Assembly (NCBI RefSeq): GCF_000428945.1
Contig: NZ_AUAX01000023.1
Location: forward strand, 1 to 64,000
From: Hamadaea tsunoensis DSM 44101
Lineage (GTDB): Bacteria; Actinomycetota; Actinomycetes; Mycobacteriales; Micromonosporaceae
DNA: 64,000 nucleotides
Direction: 5' to 3'
Under the pieces are notes generated by a model that was not told the DNA's origin, searched no databases, and was given only the letters and a program-made list of their open reading frames with translations. A program made the position numbers and the translations under genes. Shown here piece after piece: positions 32,401-40,803 of the stretch (positions within the stretch are counted from its first letter, which is position 1; every line of letters begins with the position of its first letter).

Positions 32401-32525
32401 TCTCGCAACTGCTGCGCGTCGACCGGCACAGGGTCCGCGTAGGCCGCGTTCGAGACCGCGAATACCGCGGCCACCACGACGGCCGTCACGGCGGCTATCG
32501 GTCGCAGCCGTCCCGTGATCCTCAT
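29469..32525 (-). CDS. Large secreted protein of unknown function with helical, coiled-coil segment
   Basis: A 1018-aa protein I do not recognise. A Sec signal peptide occupies about 1-30 (ends NAAYADPVP). Residues 40-330 are predicted helical; 341-377 is hydrophobic and glycine/alanine-rich (IAGFSLGQALTSM, VGAIGALLPVFL); 380-455 looks like a coiled coil (LRDQVTQLSNTMNSRFDRVD). The rest, with cysteine pairs (CRQY/FCNN, CATT/GGACAPG), is probably extracellular beta or mixed. A helical bundle with a hydrophobic hairpin recalls alpha-pore-forming toxins, but no homology is claimed. GGAAG precedes the ATG at 32525. It follows the AfsR-like regulator gene by 183 nt on the same strand. Confidence 0.75.
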   Translation of the reverse strand: MRITGRLRPIAAVTAVVVAAVFAVSNAAYADPVPVDAQQLRDQLFVASVRLHTSGSQGLKDLVLSAEMLGYRQRYPDKSVADIHNHAAVMSQWYDGHLQGTDFALQTYEALPHVLNMLALSPEAAIAAPVMKELLDVVVSPVGKAYGDRINQVTTAQFSYDQFQRWYPVQDLIWNRITGRAATDSTFAAAWDGDFGARLGVMSTASLDQLAADPVIGTYMNVGALLDHQMNTDAYIAEAKAQILSAVQHIETQNEQLITSAHDISATYPAVSTGNRPTTPTPFNDAKAAAAARQQVIDGFGVGIEVLAKALGFVDAKSSRIAAGVGKAAVQIATAINKYIPSIAGFSLGQALTSMSTVALTGNIVGAIGALLPVFLDGPTPDQMLMNEIHKLRDQVTQLSNTMNSRFDRVDHALTVMYASMLDRFDQVVALQHATLGQLADISADLYHMNTSIDNWGEAIMAALRAGGLNPVMGAINDGVGHQDTYGEPIPTYTEYQKYEGPLNLMAATTAKSDPYAGPNPTSYKNLDPRSVLTTYGAKGAINYLDWYAGQNYGTSPVVLPDTVADAVPWTVAARGYARLVAENPGYAARVNQNRTIEILGAGQGIIDRSTRFSIPLSTPDSAGRRTNVLYTNIMNDYKNAMRAYSTELGNIRGANPGGKTFNVFGNGDQQIDASLRMTDTAKIGPCAGTPGQPTITRPSTASITQTPDTLYLAKYAHPDQPTIKLCYSASFANVEEFDDVKWHHTYADMNIVVRILVHWGNQDRDYRSWSMTWNLGETCRQYLTGAPGGFCNNITYYLNKWDSTYLTGFTNSALMQTDWNVPLTARDRMNEYLTGLQKAYYDKVVAALNDPHSALFATNERLSRIVALVQAYTQLGFAKALSQDEMLGLLTDGAERLPVDLDGRNMLGDSFRQAQANYAGCATTGPGGACAPGTPIVNPRANQYTIPLQCDGTPPGYTGDPVGDCLLGIANLRADVLSTRFDQHSLELATGVYTEGMPDVLAIMEDLTLADAFVRHA

Positions 32526-32708
32526 GATGTCTTCCCTTTCTTCCGGCGCGGTCGCGCCGTCGACATCAATGAGAAAGGGCGTCACTTGGGAACGGCTTGG
32601 GGGCGTCTTCCGCTTCCGACACATGCTTCAAACACACTGCGGGAATACGCGTGGACGGTGTGCTCTGCCGACGGAAAGTACGGTCTGATTCGGGTGGGCC
32701 GACGGGGT

Positions 32709-35453
32709 TCAGGCCGCCGACGCGGTCAGCGTACGGCCGGTGATGAGGGCGCTCACCTCGGCGCGGGTCAGCTTCGAGCCCTCTGCCCGCAACCGTTCCA
32801 GCTCCTGCGGCGGCAGTGCGTCTCGTACTGCTTCGGCTTCGCGGGGGCCGTCGACGAGGTCCATCATGGACGGACGGAAGCCGACCTCGGCGCCGAGCTT
32901 TTCCACCGCACCCATGAGGAGTGCTGCCGGGGTCGGGTCGCCGGCCAGGGCGAAGGCTGCTGCCGTGGTGTGGGCCAGGACCAGCCAGGACGTGATGTCC
33001 AGTTCGGACTCCAGCGGACCCAGGATGCGGGCGGCCAGATCCAGCGCGGCGGCGGGGTCGTCGGCGTCCAGAGCGGACTTCATCGCCGTCCAGGCCGCCG
33101 AGCCCGTCGCCCAGCGGTGGCCGCAGCGTTCACCGATCTCGACGGCGCGCGCCAGGTCGATCCGCGCACGGGTCCGGTCCCCGGCGAGCCTGCGTACCAT
33201 GCCGAGCACCATGAGCGTCTCGGTGTGCAGCCACGGTACGCGCAGCCGACGCCCACCGCGCTCGGCGGCCAGCGCGATCGGCAGCGCCTCGGCGACCCGG
33301 CCGGACAGCGAGAGGAAATGCGCCTCATAAGCCTGCGCGTACGCGGTCGTCAGCCGGTCGCCGGCCGCCCGCGCCGATCGGGCCGCGGCCAGCGCCGAAG
33401 CCAGATCCCCGCCCAGGTACGCCAGCCCGGCGACGCCCAGCTGAGCCCGGGCCCGCAGGACGGCCGGCGCCGCCGGGGCGAGGTCGAGGGCGGCCCGCAA
33501 CCAGTTGAGCCCTTCCGTGATCTGGCCCCGCCGGTACCAGAACCAGTGCAGCGCACCGCCGATCCGCAACGCGGCCGTGCCGTCGCCGTCCAGGAGCGCC
33601 GATTCGAGGGCCGCGCGGATCTCCGGCTGGTCGGCCTCCAACCGGCGGATGACCGCGTACGCGTCGAAGGTCCGCAGGCCACCCTCGGCGGCCTCGACCC
33701 AGTCGACCACCCAGTGGCGGTGGCGGGCGGCGAGCGCCGCGGCGGCCGGCGGGTCGAGCGTGGCCGCGGCGAACGTACGCAGCGCGACGAGCATGCGGTA
33801 GCGGCGCGGCGACGTGCCGGGTTCGACCCGCAGCAGCGACTTGCGCACCAGCGCCGCGAGCGGCCCGATCAGATCCGGCGTGCCCGTGACCGCTCCGGCG
33901 GCGTCATAGTCGAACCGGCCTGCGAAGACGCTCAGCCGGCCGAACAGCTCGCGCTCGGCCGGATCGAGCAGGTCATGGCTCCACGCGATGGCCCGGTCGA
34001 GATCCCGGTGCCGGGCCGGCTTCGCCGGATCCGCACCGGGCCCGGCCGGCAGCGCGGCCGCGATCTGGGCGAGCGACAGCACCCGGCACTGCGCGGCGGC
34101 CAGCTCGATCGCCAGCGGTACGCCGTCCACGCCCGCGCAGATCCGCTCGACGAGCTCCCGGTCGTCCTCGATCATCCACGGCGCCGCCCGGTCCAGGAAC
34201 AGCCGTACGCCGTCCGCGGCCATCGGCGGCACGTCCAGCACGAATTCACCGGCCAGGCCGAGCGATTCCCGGCTGGTGGCGAGGATTTTCAGCCCCGGAC
34301 AGCGGGCGAGCAGCTTCGCGCACAGACCGCGTACGGCGTCGACGAGATGCTCGCAGTTGTCCAGCACGATCAGCGTCTCGCGCCGGGCCAGCAGTTCCCA
34401 CCCGTCCACCGGTACGCCGACCGCCGCGGCGACCTGCGCGGCCACGAGATCGGGGCGGCCGATGTCGGCCAGCTCCACGAACCACGGTCCGTCGGCGTAC
34501 GACTCCATCCTGTGCGCCGCCTCTACAGCCAGCCGGGTCTTGCCCAGGCCCGCTGCGCCGGTGACGGTCACGAGCCGGTGGTTCTCCAGCGCCCGGGCGA
34601 GATCGGCCAACTCACCTTCCCGGCCGACGAAGCTCGCCAGCGGATGAGGCAGGTCGCCGGTCCCCTTCGGCGTCCCCTCCCGCACGTCGAGATCGCTGTC
34701 CTGGCGCAGAATCGCCGTCTCCAGCGCCCGCAACGACGGCCCCGCGTCCAGCCCGAAACTGTCCGCGAGCAACTCGACGGCCTCGCGTACTGAGTCGAGG
34801 GCCTCGGTCTGCCGGCCGGACCGGTACAGGGCGAGCGCGTACAGCTCCCGCCCCCGCTCGCTCAACGGATGATCGTGCACGTACGCGGCCAGCTCCCCGA
34901 GCACATGGTCGGGCCGCCCGAGACCCAGCAGCGCCTCGAAACGGTCCAGCCGCACGGCCTCCCGCAGCTGGTCGAGCCGGCGGATCTCGGCGGCGAGGAA
35001 GGCGTACTCCCCCAGATCGGCGAACGCCGGCCCCCGCCACAGCGCGAGCGCGTCCTCCAACGCCGCCAACGCCCCCTGCGCATCGCCGTCCCGCAACAGG
35101 TTCGCGCCCGCCCCGGCCAGCCGCACGAACTCCGAAGCATCCACACTCGACGGTGGTACGCGCAGCGCGTACCCGGCCCCCTCGGTCGTCAGCACCTGAG
35201 CGGCCCCCCGCGCACGCCGCCCCGGTTCGACCACCCGCCGCAACTCGGCGATGTACGCGTGCAGCGTCGTCGGCGAAGGCGCGACCTCCCCGTCCCACAC
35301 GTCCTCGACAATCCGCCCCACCGACACCGAACGCGGCCGGGCGACCAGCAGGCACGCGAGGACGGCCCGCTGCCGGGGACCGCCGAGGGGCATCTCCACG
35401 CCGTCGACGCGTAGGCTGAGCGCGCCGAGGACGCGGATGTCTAGGGTGGACAC
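32709..35453 (-). CDS. AfsR/SARP-type regulator with BTAD, NB-ARC and TPR domains
   Basis: A 914-aa regulator. The N-terminal OmpR-like winged helix (about 1-95, RVLGALSLRVDGVEMPLGGPR) and bacterial transcriptional activation domain (about 100-245) are SARP-type. NB-ARC ATPase follows with Walker A TGAAGLGKTRLA and Walker B LIVLDNCEHLVD, then helical repeats to the end. Proteins of this class activate secondary-metabolite or secreted-product genes. The start is a GTG at 35453, with TAAGTT 7 nt upstream (leaderless). A much longer upstream reading through the hairpin region is not credible. It may control the secreted-protein gene just downstream (inference). Confidence 0.9.
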   Translation of the reverse strand: MSTLDIRVLGALSLRVDGVEMPLGGPRQRAVLACLLVARPRSVSVGRIVEDVWDGEVAPSPTTLHAYIAELRRVVEPGRRARGAAQVLTTEGAGYALRVPPSSVDASEFVRLAGAGANLLRDGDAQGALAALEDALALWRGPAFADLGEYAFLAAEIRRLDQLREAVRLDRFEALLGLGRPDHVLGELAAYVHDHPLSERGRELYALALYRSGRQTEALDSVREAVELLADSFGLDAGPSLRALETAILRQDSDLDVREGTPKGTGDLPHPLASFVGREGELADLARALENHRLVTVTGAAGLGKTRLAVEAAHRMESYADGPWFVELADIGRPDLVAAQVAAAVGVPVDGWELLARRETLIVLDNCEHLVDAVRGLCAKLLARCPGLKILATSRESLGLAGEFVLDVPPMAADGVRLFLDRAAPWMIEDDRELVERICAGVDGVPLAIELAAAQCRVLSLAQIAAALPAGPGADPAKPARHRDLDRAIAWSHDLLDPAERELFGRLSVFAGRFDYDAAGAVTGTPDLIGPLAALVRKSLLRVEPGTSPRRYRMLVALRTFAAATLDPPAAAALAARHRHWVVDWVEAAEGGLRTFDAYAVIRRLEADQPEIRAALESALLDGDGTAALRIGGALHWFWYRRGQITEGLNWLRAALDLAPAAPAVLRARAQLGVAGLAYLGGDLASALAAARSARAAGDRLTTAYAQAYEAHFLSLSGRVAEALPIALAAERGGRRLRVPWLHTETLMVLGMVRRLAGDRTRARIDLARAVEIGERCGHRWATGSAAWTAMKSALDADDPAAALDLAARILGPLESELDITSWLVLAHTTAAAFALAGDPTPAALLMGAVEKLGAEVGFRPSMMDLVDGPREAEAVRDALPPQELERLRAEGSKLTRAEVSALITGRTLTASAA

Positions 35454-35460
35454 GGAGGGG

Positions 35461-35466
35461 AACTTA
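35461..35466 (-). promoter_or_regulatory. Leaderless -10 box of the AfsR-like regulator
   Basis: TAAGTT on the minus strand, separated by 7 nt from the GTG at 35453, which supports this start and a leaderless message. Confidence 0.55.
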
Positions 35467-35711
35467 AGGCTCCGACGGGGAGTAGTTCCAGCAGATTTGG
35501 CTGCCCCGTCAACATGACGACAAGTGCAGCGTGTCGGCCGCCACACTTCCCATCCATCGACCAGTCTCTTTGTCACATAGGCGCGCCGACACTGTCGGTT
35601 CGCGTACACGGCGGCGTACGGGCTCTGGCGCAGCCCTTCCCGCCGAGCGACGTGACTGCCATGCACTCCGCTGTGTCCGAGATGTGAGTCCGGCCCATCT
35701 CGCGATCTTGC

Positions 35712-35768
35712 CCATGTACACGTGGAGGGTGTTTCAGAGTCGCCGAAACACCCTCCACGTGTACATGG
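35712..35768. repeat. Hairpin with perfect 24-bp arms, GATC family
   Basis: Arms 35712-35735 (ccatgtacacgtggagggtg plus tttc) and 35745-35768, with a 9-nt loop. A GATC flanks each side (35704-35707 and 35772-35775). It lies between divergently transcribed genes, so it is unlikely to be an ordinary terminator. Confidence 0.9.
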
Positions 35769-35888
35769 CGAGATCATCCAGTGAGGACAGCGGCTTCCCA
35801 GCCGACGAGCACCCCGTGCGTGCGGGGAGCAGACTTCTTCACCTGCGCTTCCGAAGATCGACTTCGCTTCCCATCAGCCCAAGCCGAT

Positions 35889-35897
35889 GAAAGTTTC
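35889..35897. promoter_or_regulatory. GAAAGTTTC box upstream of the xylanase gene
   Basis: The odd palindrome GAAAGTTTC matches the GAAA(C/G)TTTC-type element known from promoter regions of actinomycete xylanase genes. It lies 183 nt before the ATG of the GH10 gene. Confidence 0.45.
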
Positions 35898-35966
35898 GGA
35901 GCAACACACGACTCCTATGCAGATCAAGCACTATCCACCCGCACATCATCGGTTGAGTTTCCGGAA

Positions 35967-35978
35967 GGCTATCGATAG
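35967..35978. promoter_or_regulatory. GCTATCGATAGC palindrome upstream of the xylanase gene
   Basis: A perfect 12-bp palindrome 102 nt before the xylanase start codon. It could be an operator for a LacI- or TetR-type regulator, but no regulator gene of that kind is adjacent. Confidence 0.35.
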
Positions 35979-37508
<1,530 letters not shown>

Positions 37509-37524
37509 CCACCGGGGAGAAACA

Positions 37525-37558
37525 CGGCCGGTGCGGGGACGGGTCCCCGCACCGGCCG
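37525..37558. terminator. Bidirectional terminator between xylanase and small membrane-protein genes
   Basis: Perfect 15-bp arms cggccggtgcgggga (37525-37539) and complement (37544-37558) with a 4-nt loop, 17 nt after the xylanase stop and 10 nt from the stop of the convergent gene. Confidence 0.9.
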
Positions 37559-37567
37559 CTTCACGTA

Positions 37568-37936
37568 TCAGGAGGACATGGCCTCGCGTACGCGGGGAGA
37601 AAAGGCGATGACCACGACGGCGAGCAAGAGTACGCCGCAGGCGGCCTGCTCGATCCGGATCCAGGCGGGCAGGAAACCGGGGATGGCCACGATGACGGTG
37701 ATGGCGACGACCATGACGGCCGAGAGGATCCGCAGCCGGAGGTAGCCCTTCCGCGAGCCGCGCGCGGCCTGGAACGCGAACAGCGTGGTGCCCAGGGCGC
37801 TGAGGACGACGATCGTGCAGCGGACCCACGCGGCGTCGTTGACGAGCGACGCGTGGTCGCGGAGCAGGTAGATCGCGACGAGTGTCGCGATGCTCAGTCC
37901 AAGATAGCTGAGCGCGAGAACCTTGACTGTACGCAT
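37568..37936 (-). CDS. Small membrane protein with four predicted helices
   Basis: A 122-aa protein with hydrophobic segments near 5-24, 38-56, 70-88 and 97-115, so a four-helix inner-membrane protein. I do not recognise a family. The ATG at 37936 is divergent from the histidine kinase gene 110 nt away, so it may belong to the same response or be a target of the two-component system; this is inference. Confidence 0.75.
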   Translation of the reverse strand: MRTVKVLALSYLGLSIATLVAIYLLRDHASLVNDAAWVRCTIVVLSALGTTLFAFQAARGSRKGYLRLRILSAVMVVAITVIVAIPGFLPAWIRIEQAACGVLLLAVVVIAFSPRVREAMSS

Positions 37937-38033
37937 GTCGAAAGGGTCCCGCCGGACCCCGCCCGTACGCGTCGGCGCGGGAATGGACTTCCGTCTCCAC
38001 CCTGGGTTGGAGGCAGCCGTGCCGGCCAGGCCG

Positions 38034-38039
38034 TAATGT
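38034..38039 (+). promoter_or_regulatory. Leaderless -10 box of the two-component operon
   Basis: TAATGT ends 6 nt before the ATG at 38046, the spacing seen for leaderless genes. Confidence 0.55.
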
Positions 38040-38045
38040 CGGATC

Positions 38046-39200
38046 ATGTCCTCGGATCGGCTGGACGCGTCGCCGGCGCAGTTCGGCAAGGTGCTGCGGT
38101 GGCTGCGGCTGCTCGTACCCGCCCTGCTGCTCGTGGTGCTCGTGGCGACCGCGGCCGGTACGCCCCGCCCCGGGATGAATGCGATCGGTGTCGCTTTGGC
38201 GGCGTTCGCCCTGATGAGCGTGGGCGTGGTGGCGACCCTGACCCGGCCGGAGGGCCGGTGGCACCCAATGTTCGCGGTCGGTCTGCTGGCGTCCTCCGTG
38301 GCGCTGACCATCGTGCAGGGCGGCGCGGCGATCCCGGGCATCTTCGTCGGCTTCTCGCTGATCCTGTTCCGCCTGCGTAAGCCGGTCTGGCTGGTCCCCG
38401 GCATCCTCGGCCTGGTCCTGGTCGGCACGTTCGCCGCGGCGATCCGCGACAGCTCGTTCGAGACGGCCATGCTCAACGTGATCACGCTGGGCGCCTTCTA
38501 CGGCATGTGGTTCCTCGCCGCGCGGCTGAGCGCCGCCAACAGGCATGCCGAGCGGCTGGTCGCGGAGCTGGAGGCGAGCCGGGACGCCCAGGCGCGCGCC
38601 GCGGGCATGGCCGAGCGGCAGCGGGTCGCCCGCGAGATGCACGACATTCTCGCGCATTCGCTGTCCGGGCTGATGCTGCAGCTGGAGGGCGCCCGCATGC
38701 TCGCCGCCGCGGACCCGGCCGATCCGCGGCTGCGGCTGGCCGTCGACCGCGCCCACCACCTCGCCAAGTCCGGGCTCGACGAGGCCCGCCGGGCGATCGG
38801 CATGCTTCGCGACGACGACCTGCCCGGACCCGAGCTGCTTCCCGCGCTGGCCGCCCAGTTCGAGCTGGATCACGGCATTCCGTGCCGGCTGACGGTCTCC
38901 GAGCCCGCCGGAACACCGCCGTCGACCGGATCGGAGCAGCGGCTCGCGATCTACCGCGTCGCCCAGGAGGCGCTGACCAACATCGCCCGGCACGCCACCG
39001 CGGAGCGGATCGCCATGGATCTGTCCACCTGCGACGGTTGGACGAGGTTGCGGATCGAGAACTTCGGCGTACCGGCGGCGGAAGCCGGGGACGGCTACGG
39101 CCTCACGGGCATGCGCGAACGCGCCGAACTCCTCGGCGGCACGCTGACCGCCGAACCCACGCCCACCGGCTTCCGGGTCGAGCTGGGCGTACCGGCATGA
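38046..39200 (+). CDS. NarL-type sensor histidine kinase
   Basis: A 384-aa membrane kinase. The N-terminal half has about five helices (residues 20-165) with little extracellular sequence, then a dimerisation/HisKA_3 region with phospho-acceptor His in AREMHDILAHSLSGLMLQLEGA, and a C-terminal HATPase_c domain (ALTNIARHATAERI, GYGLTGMRERAELLGG). It autophosphorylates and passes phosphate to the next gene's product. Its stop overlaps the regulator start as ATGA. The signal is unknown; few external residues suggest sensing within the membrane. Confidence 0.94.
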   Translation: MSSDRLDASPAQFGKVLRWLRLLVPALLLVVLVATAAGTPRPGMNAIGVALAAFALMSVGVVATLTRPEGRWHPMFAVGLLASSVALTIVQGGAAIPGIFVGFSLILFRLRKPVWLVPGILGLVLVGTFAAAIRDSSFETAMLNVITLGAFYGMWFLAARLSAANRHAERLVAELEASRDAQARAAGMAERQRVAREMHDILAHSLSGLMLQLEGARMLAAADPADPRLRLAVDRAHHLAKSGLDEARRAIGMLRDDDLPGPELLPALAAQFELDHGIPCRLTVSEPAGTPPSTGSEQRLAIYRVAQEALTNIARHATAERIAMDLSTCDGWTRLRIENFGVPAAEAGDGYGLTGMRERAELLGGTLTAEPTPTGFRVELGVPA

Positions 39201-39826
39201 TCCGGGTCCTGGTCGCCGACGATCAACGGGTCGTCCGCGAGGGCCTCACGCTGGTCCTCGGCCTGCTCGCGGACATCGAGGTCGTCGGGGCCGCCGCCGA
39301 CGGGGACGAGGCCGTCTCGCTCGCCGCCGAACTCCGCCCGGACGTCGTGCTCATGGACCTGCGGATGCCGCGCTGCGACGGCGTACAGGCGACGAAACGG
39401 CTGCGGGAAAGCCACCCGCAGATCAAGGTCATCGTCCTCACCACGTTCTCCGACGACCGCAGCGTGCTCGACGCGCTGCGCGCCGGCGCCCGCGGCTACC
39501 TCACCAAGGACGCGGGCGGCGAGCAGATCCGCGAAGCGCTGCACCGCGTGTGCGACAACCAGTCCGTCATCGACCCGGCCGTGCAGCACCACCTCGTGTC
39601 CGCGGTCGCCGCGCCCCCGCCGGCGGCCCTCACACCCCGCGAGGCGGAGGTGCTCACGCTCATCGCCGAAGGACTGTCCAACGCGGAGATAGCCGCCCGC
39701 CTGTTCATCTCCGAGGCGACCGTCAAGACCCACATCAACCACCTGCTGGCCAAGACAGGCGTACGCGATCGGGCTCAAGCGGTGGTCTACGCGTACGAAC
39801 AGGGGTTCCTCAGGTCGAGACCCTGA
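39197..39826 (+). CDS. NarL/LuxR-type response regulator
   Basis: A 209-aa regulator: receiver domain 1-120 with acidic pair DD at 8-9 and phospho-acceptor Asp in VVLMDLRMP, and LuxR helix-turn-helix about 145-205 (LTPREAEVLTLIAEGLSNAEIAARLFISEATVKTHINHLL). It is the partner of the kinase, translationally coupled by an ATGA overlap. The stop is followed at once by GAAGATCAAAATCATG, like the lead-in of the structured 3'-elements elsewhere in the window. Targets are unknown. Confidence 0.95.
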   Translation: MIRVLVADDQRVVREGLTLVLGLLADIEVVGAAADGDEAVSLAAELRPDVVLMDLRMPRCDGVQATKRLRESHPQIKVIVLTTFSDDRSVLDALRAGARGYLTKDAGGEQIREALHRVCDNQSVIDPAVQHHLVSAVAAPPPAALTPREAEVLTLIAEGLSNAEIAARLFISEATVKTHINHLLAKTGVRDRAQAVVYAYEQGFLRSRP

Positions 39827-39867
39827 AGATCAAAATCATGTCTCCCTCACTCCGGCTGCCCTCTCTG

Positions 39868-39980
39868 GCCTTTGTCGCGACTGTCCGACTTGTACGCTCG
39901 ACGTCCGACGATCTTGCGCGAGTGTCTCGAATTTCGTCCGATGTACCTGATATGCCCGAACATTCGCGCAAGATCGGCGG
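39868..39980. repeat. 113-bp inverted repeat, left arm of the 40-kb island
   Basis: Aligned by eye with the reverse complement of 40666-40778 there are 10 mismatches in 113 bases and no gap. The arm is itself composite: TTTGTCGCGAC motif, then a hairpin with cgatcttgcgcgagtgt (39909-39925) against 39960-39976. Confidence 0.88.
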
Positions 39981-40047
39981 CGGTGGGAGGCGAGGGGCCG
40001 GTTCATCTCTGCGCGTTGATCTCGGCTGGTTCGGCCCGGCTGGTTCG

Positions 40048-40074
40048 GCCTTTGTCGCGACTGTTCGGTATGGG
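40048..40074. repeat. Second-level inverted repeat, left arm
   Basis: gcctttgtcgcgactgttcg plus gtatggg pairs with 40491-40517, with 2 mismatches in 27 bases. It sits inside the 113-bp arms. Confidence 0.85.
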
Positions 40075-40307
40075 GAGGCTGGACGGGTTGGCTCGCGGTG
40101 ATCGCCTGCGGCTGGGATGTCGTTTCCGAGTTGCCCCCTTGATCCGTTGCGGCCGGAATGCAGCCGGGGCCGGTCTCCCGCATGGGAGGCGCTTTGGATC
40201 ATGGGCGCGGGTCGGGATTTACCTCTCAGGCGCTGTGGATCGTGGCGCCCCCAGCCGTTGCCCGTGATGCGGGAACGATCTTCCACTAGGCGAACCGAGA
40301 TCACTGC

Positions 40308-40461
40308 TCGCTTGATCGATTACGGCTTAGGTGTATTTCCGGCGCGATCTGCATGATCGATTACGCGTCTGGTGCAGGCAGAGGCGGTCATGGTGCACCA
40401 GAGCCGTAATCGATCATGCAAGGGGCAGCCGTATTCACACCACGGCCGTAAACGATCAGCC
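40308..40461. repeat. Innermost nested GATC inverted repeat of the island
   Basis: An outer tgatcgattacggc-like arm near 40313 pairs with gccgtaaacgatca near 40445. Inside it, gcatgatcgattacg followed by cgtctggtgca (from about 40351) pairs with tgcaccaga and gccgtaatcgatcatgc (to about 40421). The plan matches that at 16772-16918. Confidence 0.8.
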
Positions 40462-40560
40462 CCGCCCCGACCACCGGCCGCCACCGCGCGCCCATATCGG
40501 ACAGTCGCGACAAAGGCCGGGCCAGCCGAGGTGAACCGGCGACCTCGATCGCCACAGCGC

Positions 40561-40668
40561 CCGACACCCGACGCCCGACGCCCGACGCCCGGAGTCCGGC
40601 GTCCGGCGTCCGGTGCCCGGCGTCCGGCGGCCGGCGTCCGGCGGCCGGCGTCCGGCGTCCGGCGTCCG
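40561..40668. repeat. Degenerate tandem array of a GCGTCCGGC-like 9-mer
   Basis: About twelve units; the first part is the complementary form (cccgacgcc), the second gcgtccggc or gcggccggc. The array is non-coding and joins the second-level arm to the right 113-bp arm. Confidence 0.8.
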
Positions 40669-40778
40669 GCGATCTTGCGCGAATGTTCGGGCATTTCGGG
40701 TACACCGGACGAAATTCGAGACATTCGCGCAAGATCGTCGGGCGCGGCGCGTACAAGTCGGACTGTCGCGACAAAGGC
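40666..40778. repeat. 113-bp inverted repeat, right arm of the 40-kb island
   Basis: Reverse-complement partner of 39868-39980. It contains its own perfect 17-bp hairpin, cgatcttgcgcgaatgt (40670-40686) with 40721-40737, and ends in the CGCGACAAAG motif 26 nt before the glycosylase stop. Confidence 0.88.
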
Positions 40779-40803
40779 GGGGCTGGTCGGGTGGGGCGTG
40801 CGG

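Larger units (their letters stand above)
39827..40803. other. 977-bp gene-free palindromic island
   Basis: No credible gene. The island is built from nested inverted repeats: arms A (39868-39980 with 40666-40778), arms B (about 40048-40074 with 40491-40517), and an inner nested GATC pair (40.31-40.46 kb), plus a degenerate 9-mer tandem array at 40561-40668. It lies between two convergent genes. Confidence 0.9.

Noticed and set aside
29352-34793. A very long plus-strand open frame (about 1800 codons)
   Set aside because: It lies antisense to the secreted-protein and AfsR-like genes, which have signal peptide, conserved motifs and good starts. Its Arg/Val/Asp-rich low-complexity composition is the usual complement of GC-rich genes.
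32709-35777. Longer N-terminus for the AfsR-like regulator starting near 35777
   Set aside because: The extra part reads through a hairpin and has no conserved sequence; the GTG at 35453 begins exactly at the OmpR-like domain and has a leaderless -10.
40561-40668. CRISPR-like array
   Set aside because: Units are about 9 nt with no spacers and no cas genes nearby; it is a simple tandem repeat.
39827-40803. Prophage or integrative-element attachment region
   Set aside because: No integrase, tRNA gene or direct-repeat att pair is present; the repeats are inverted and nested.
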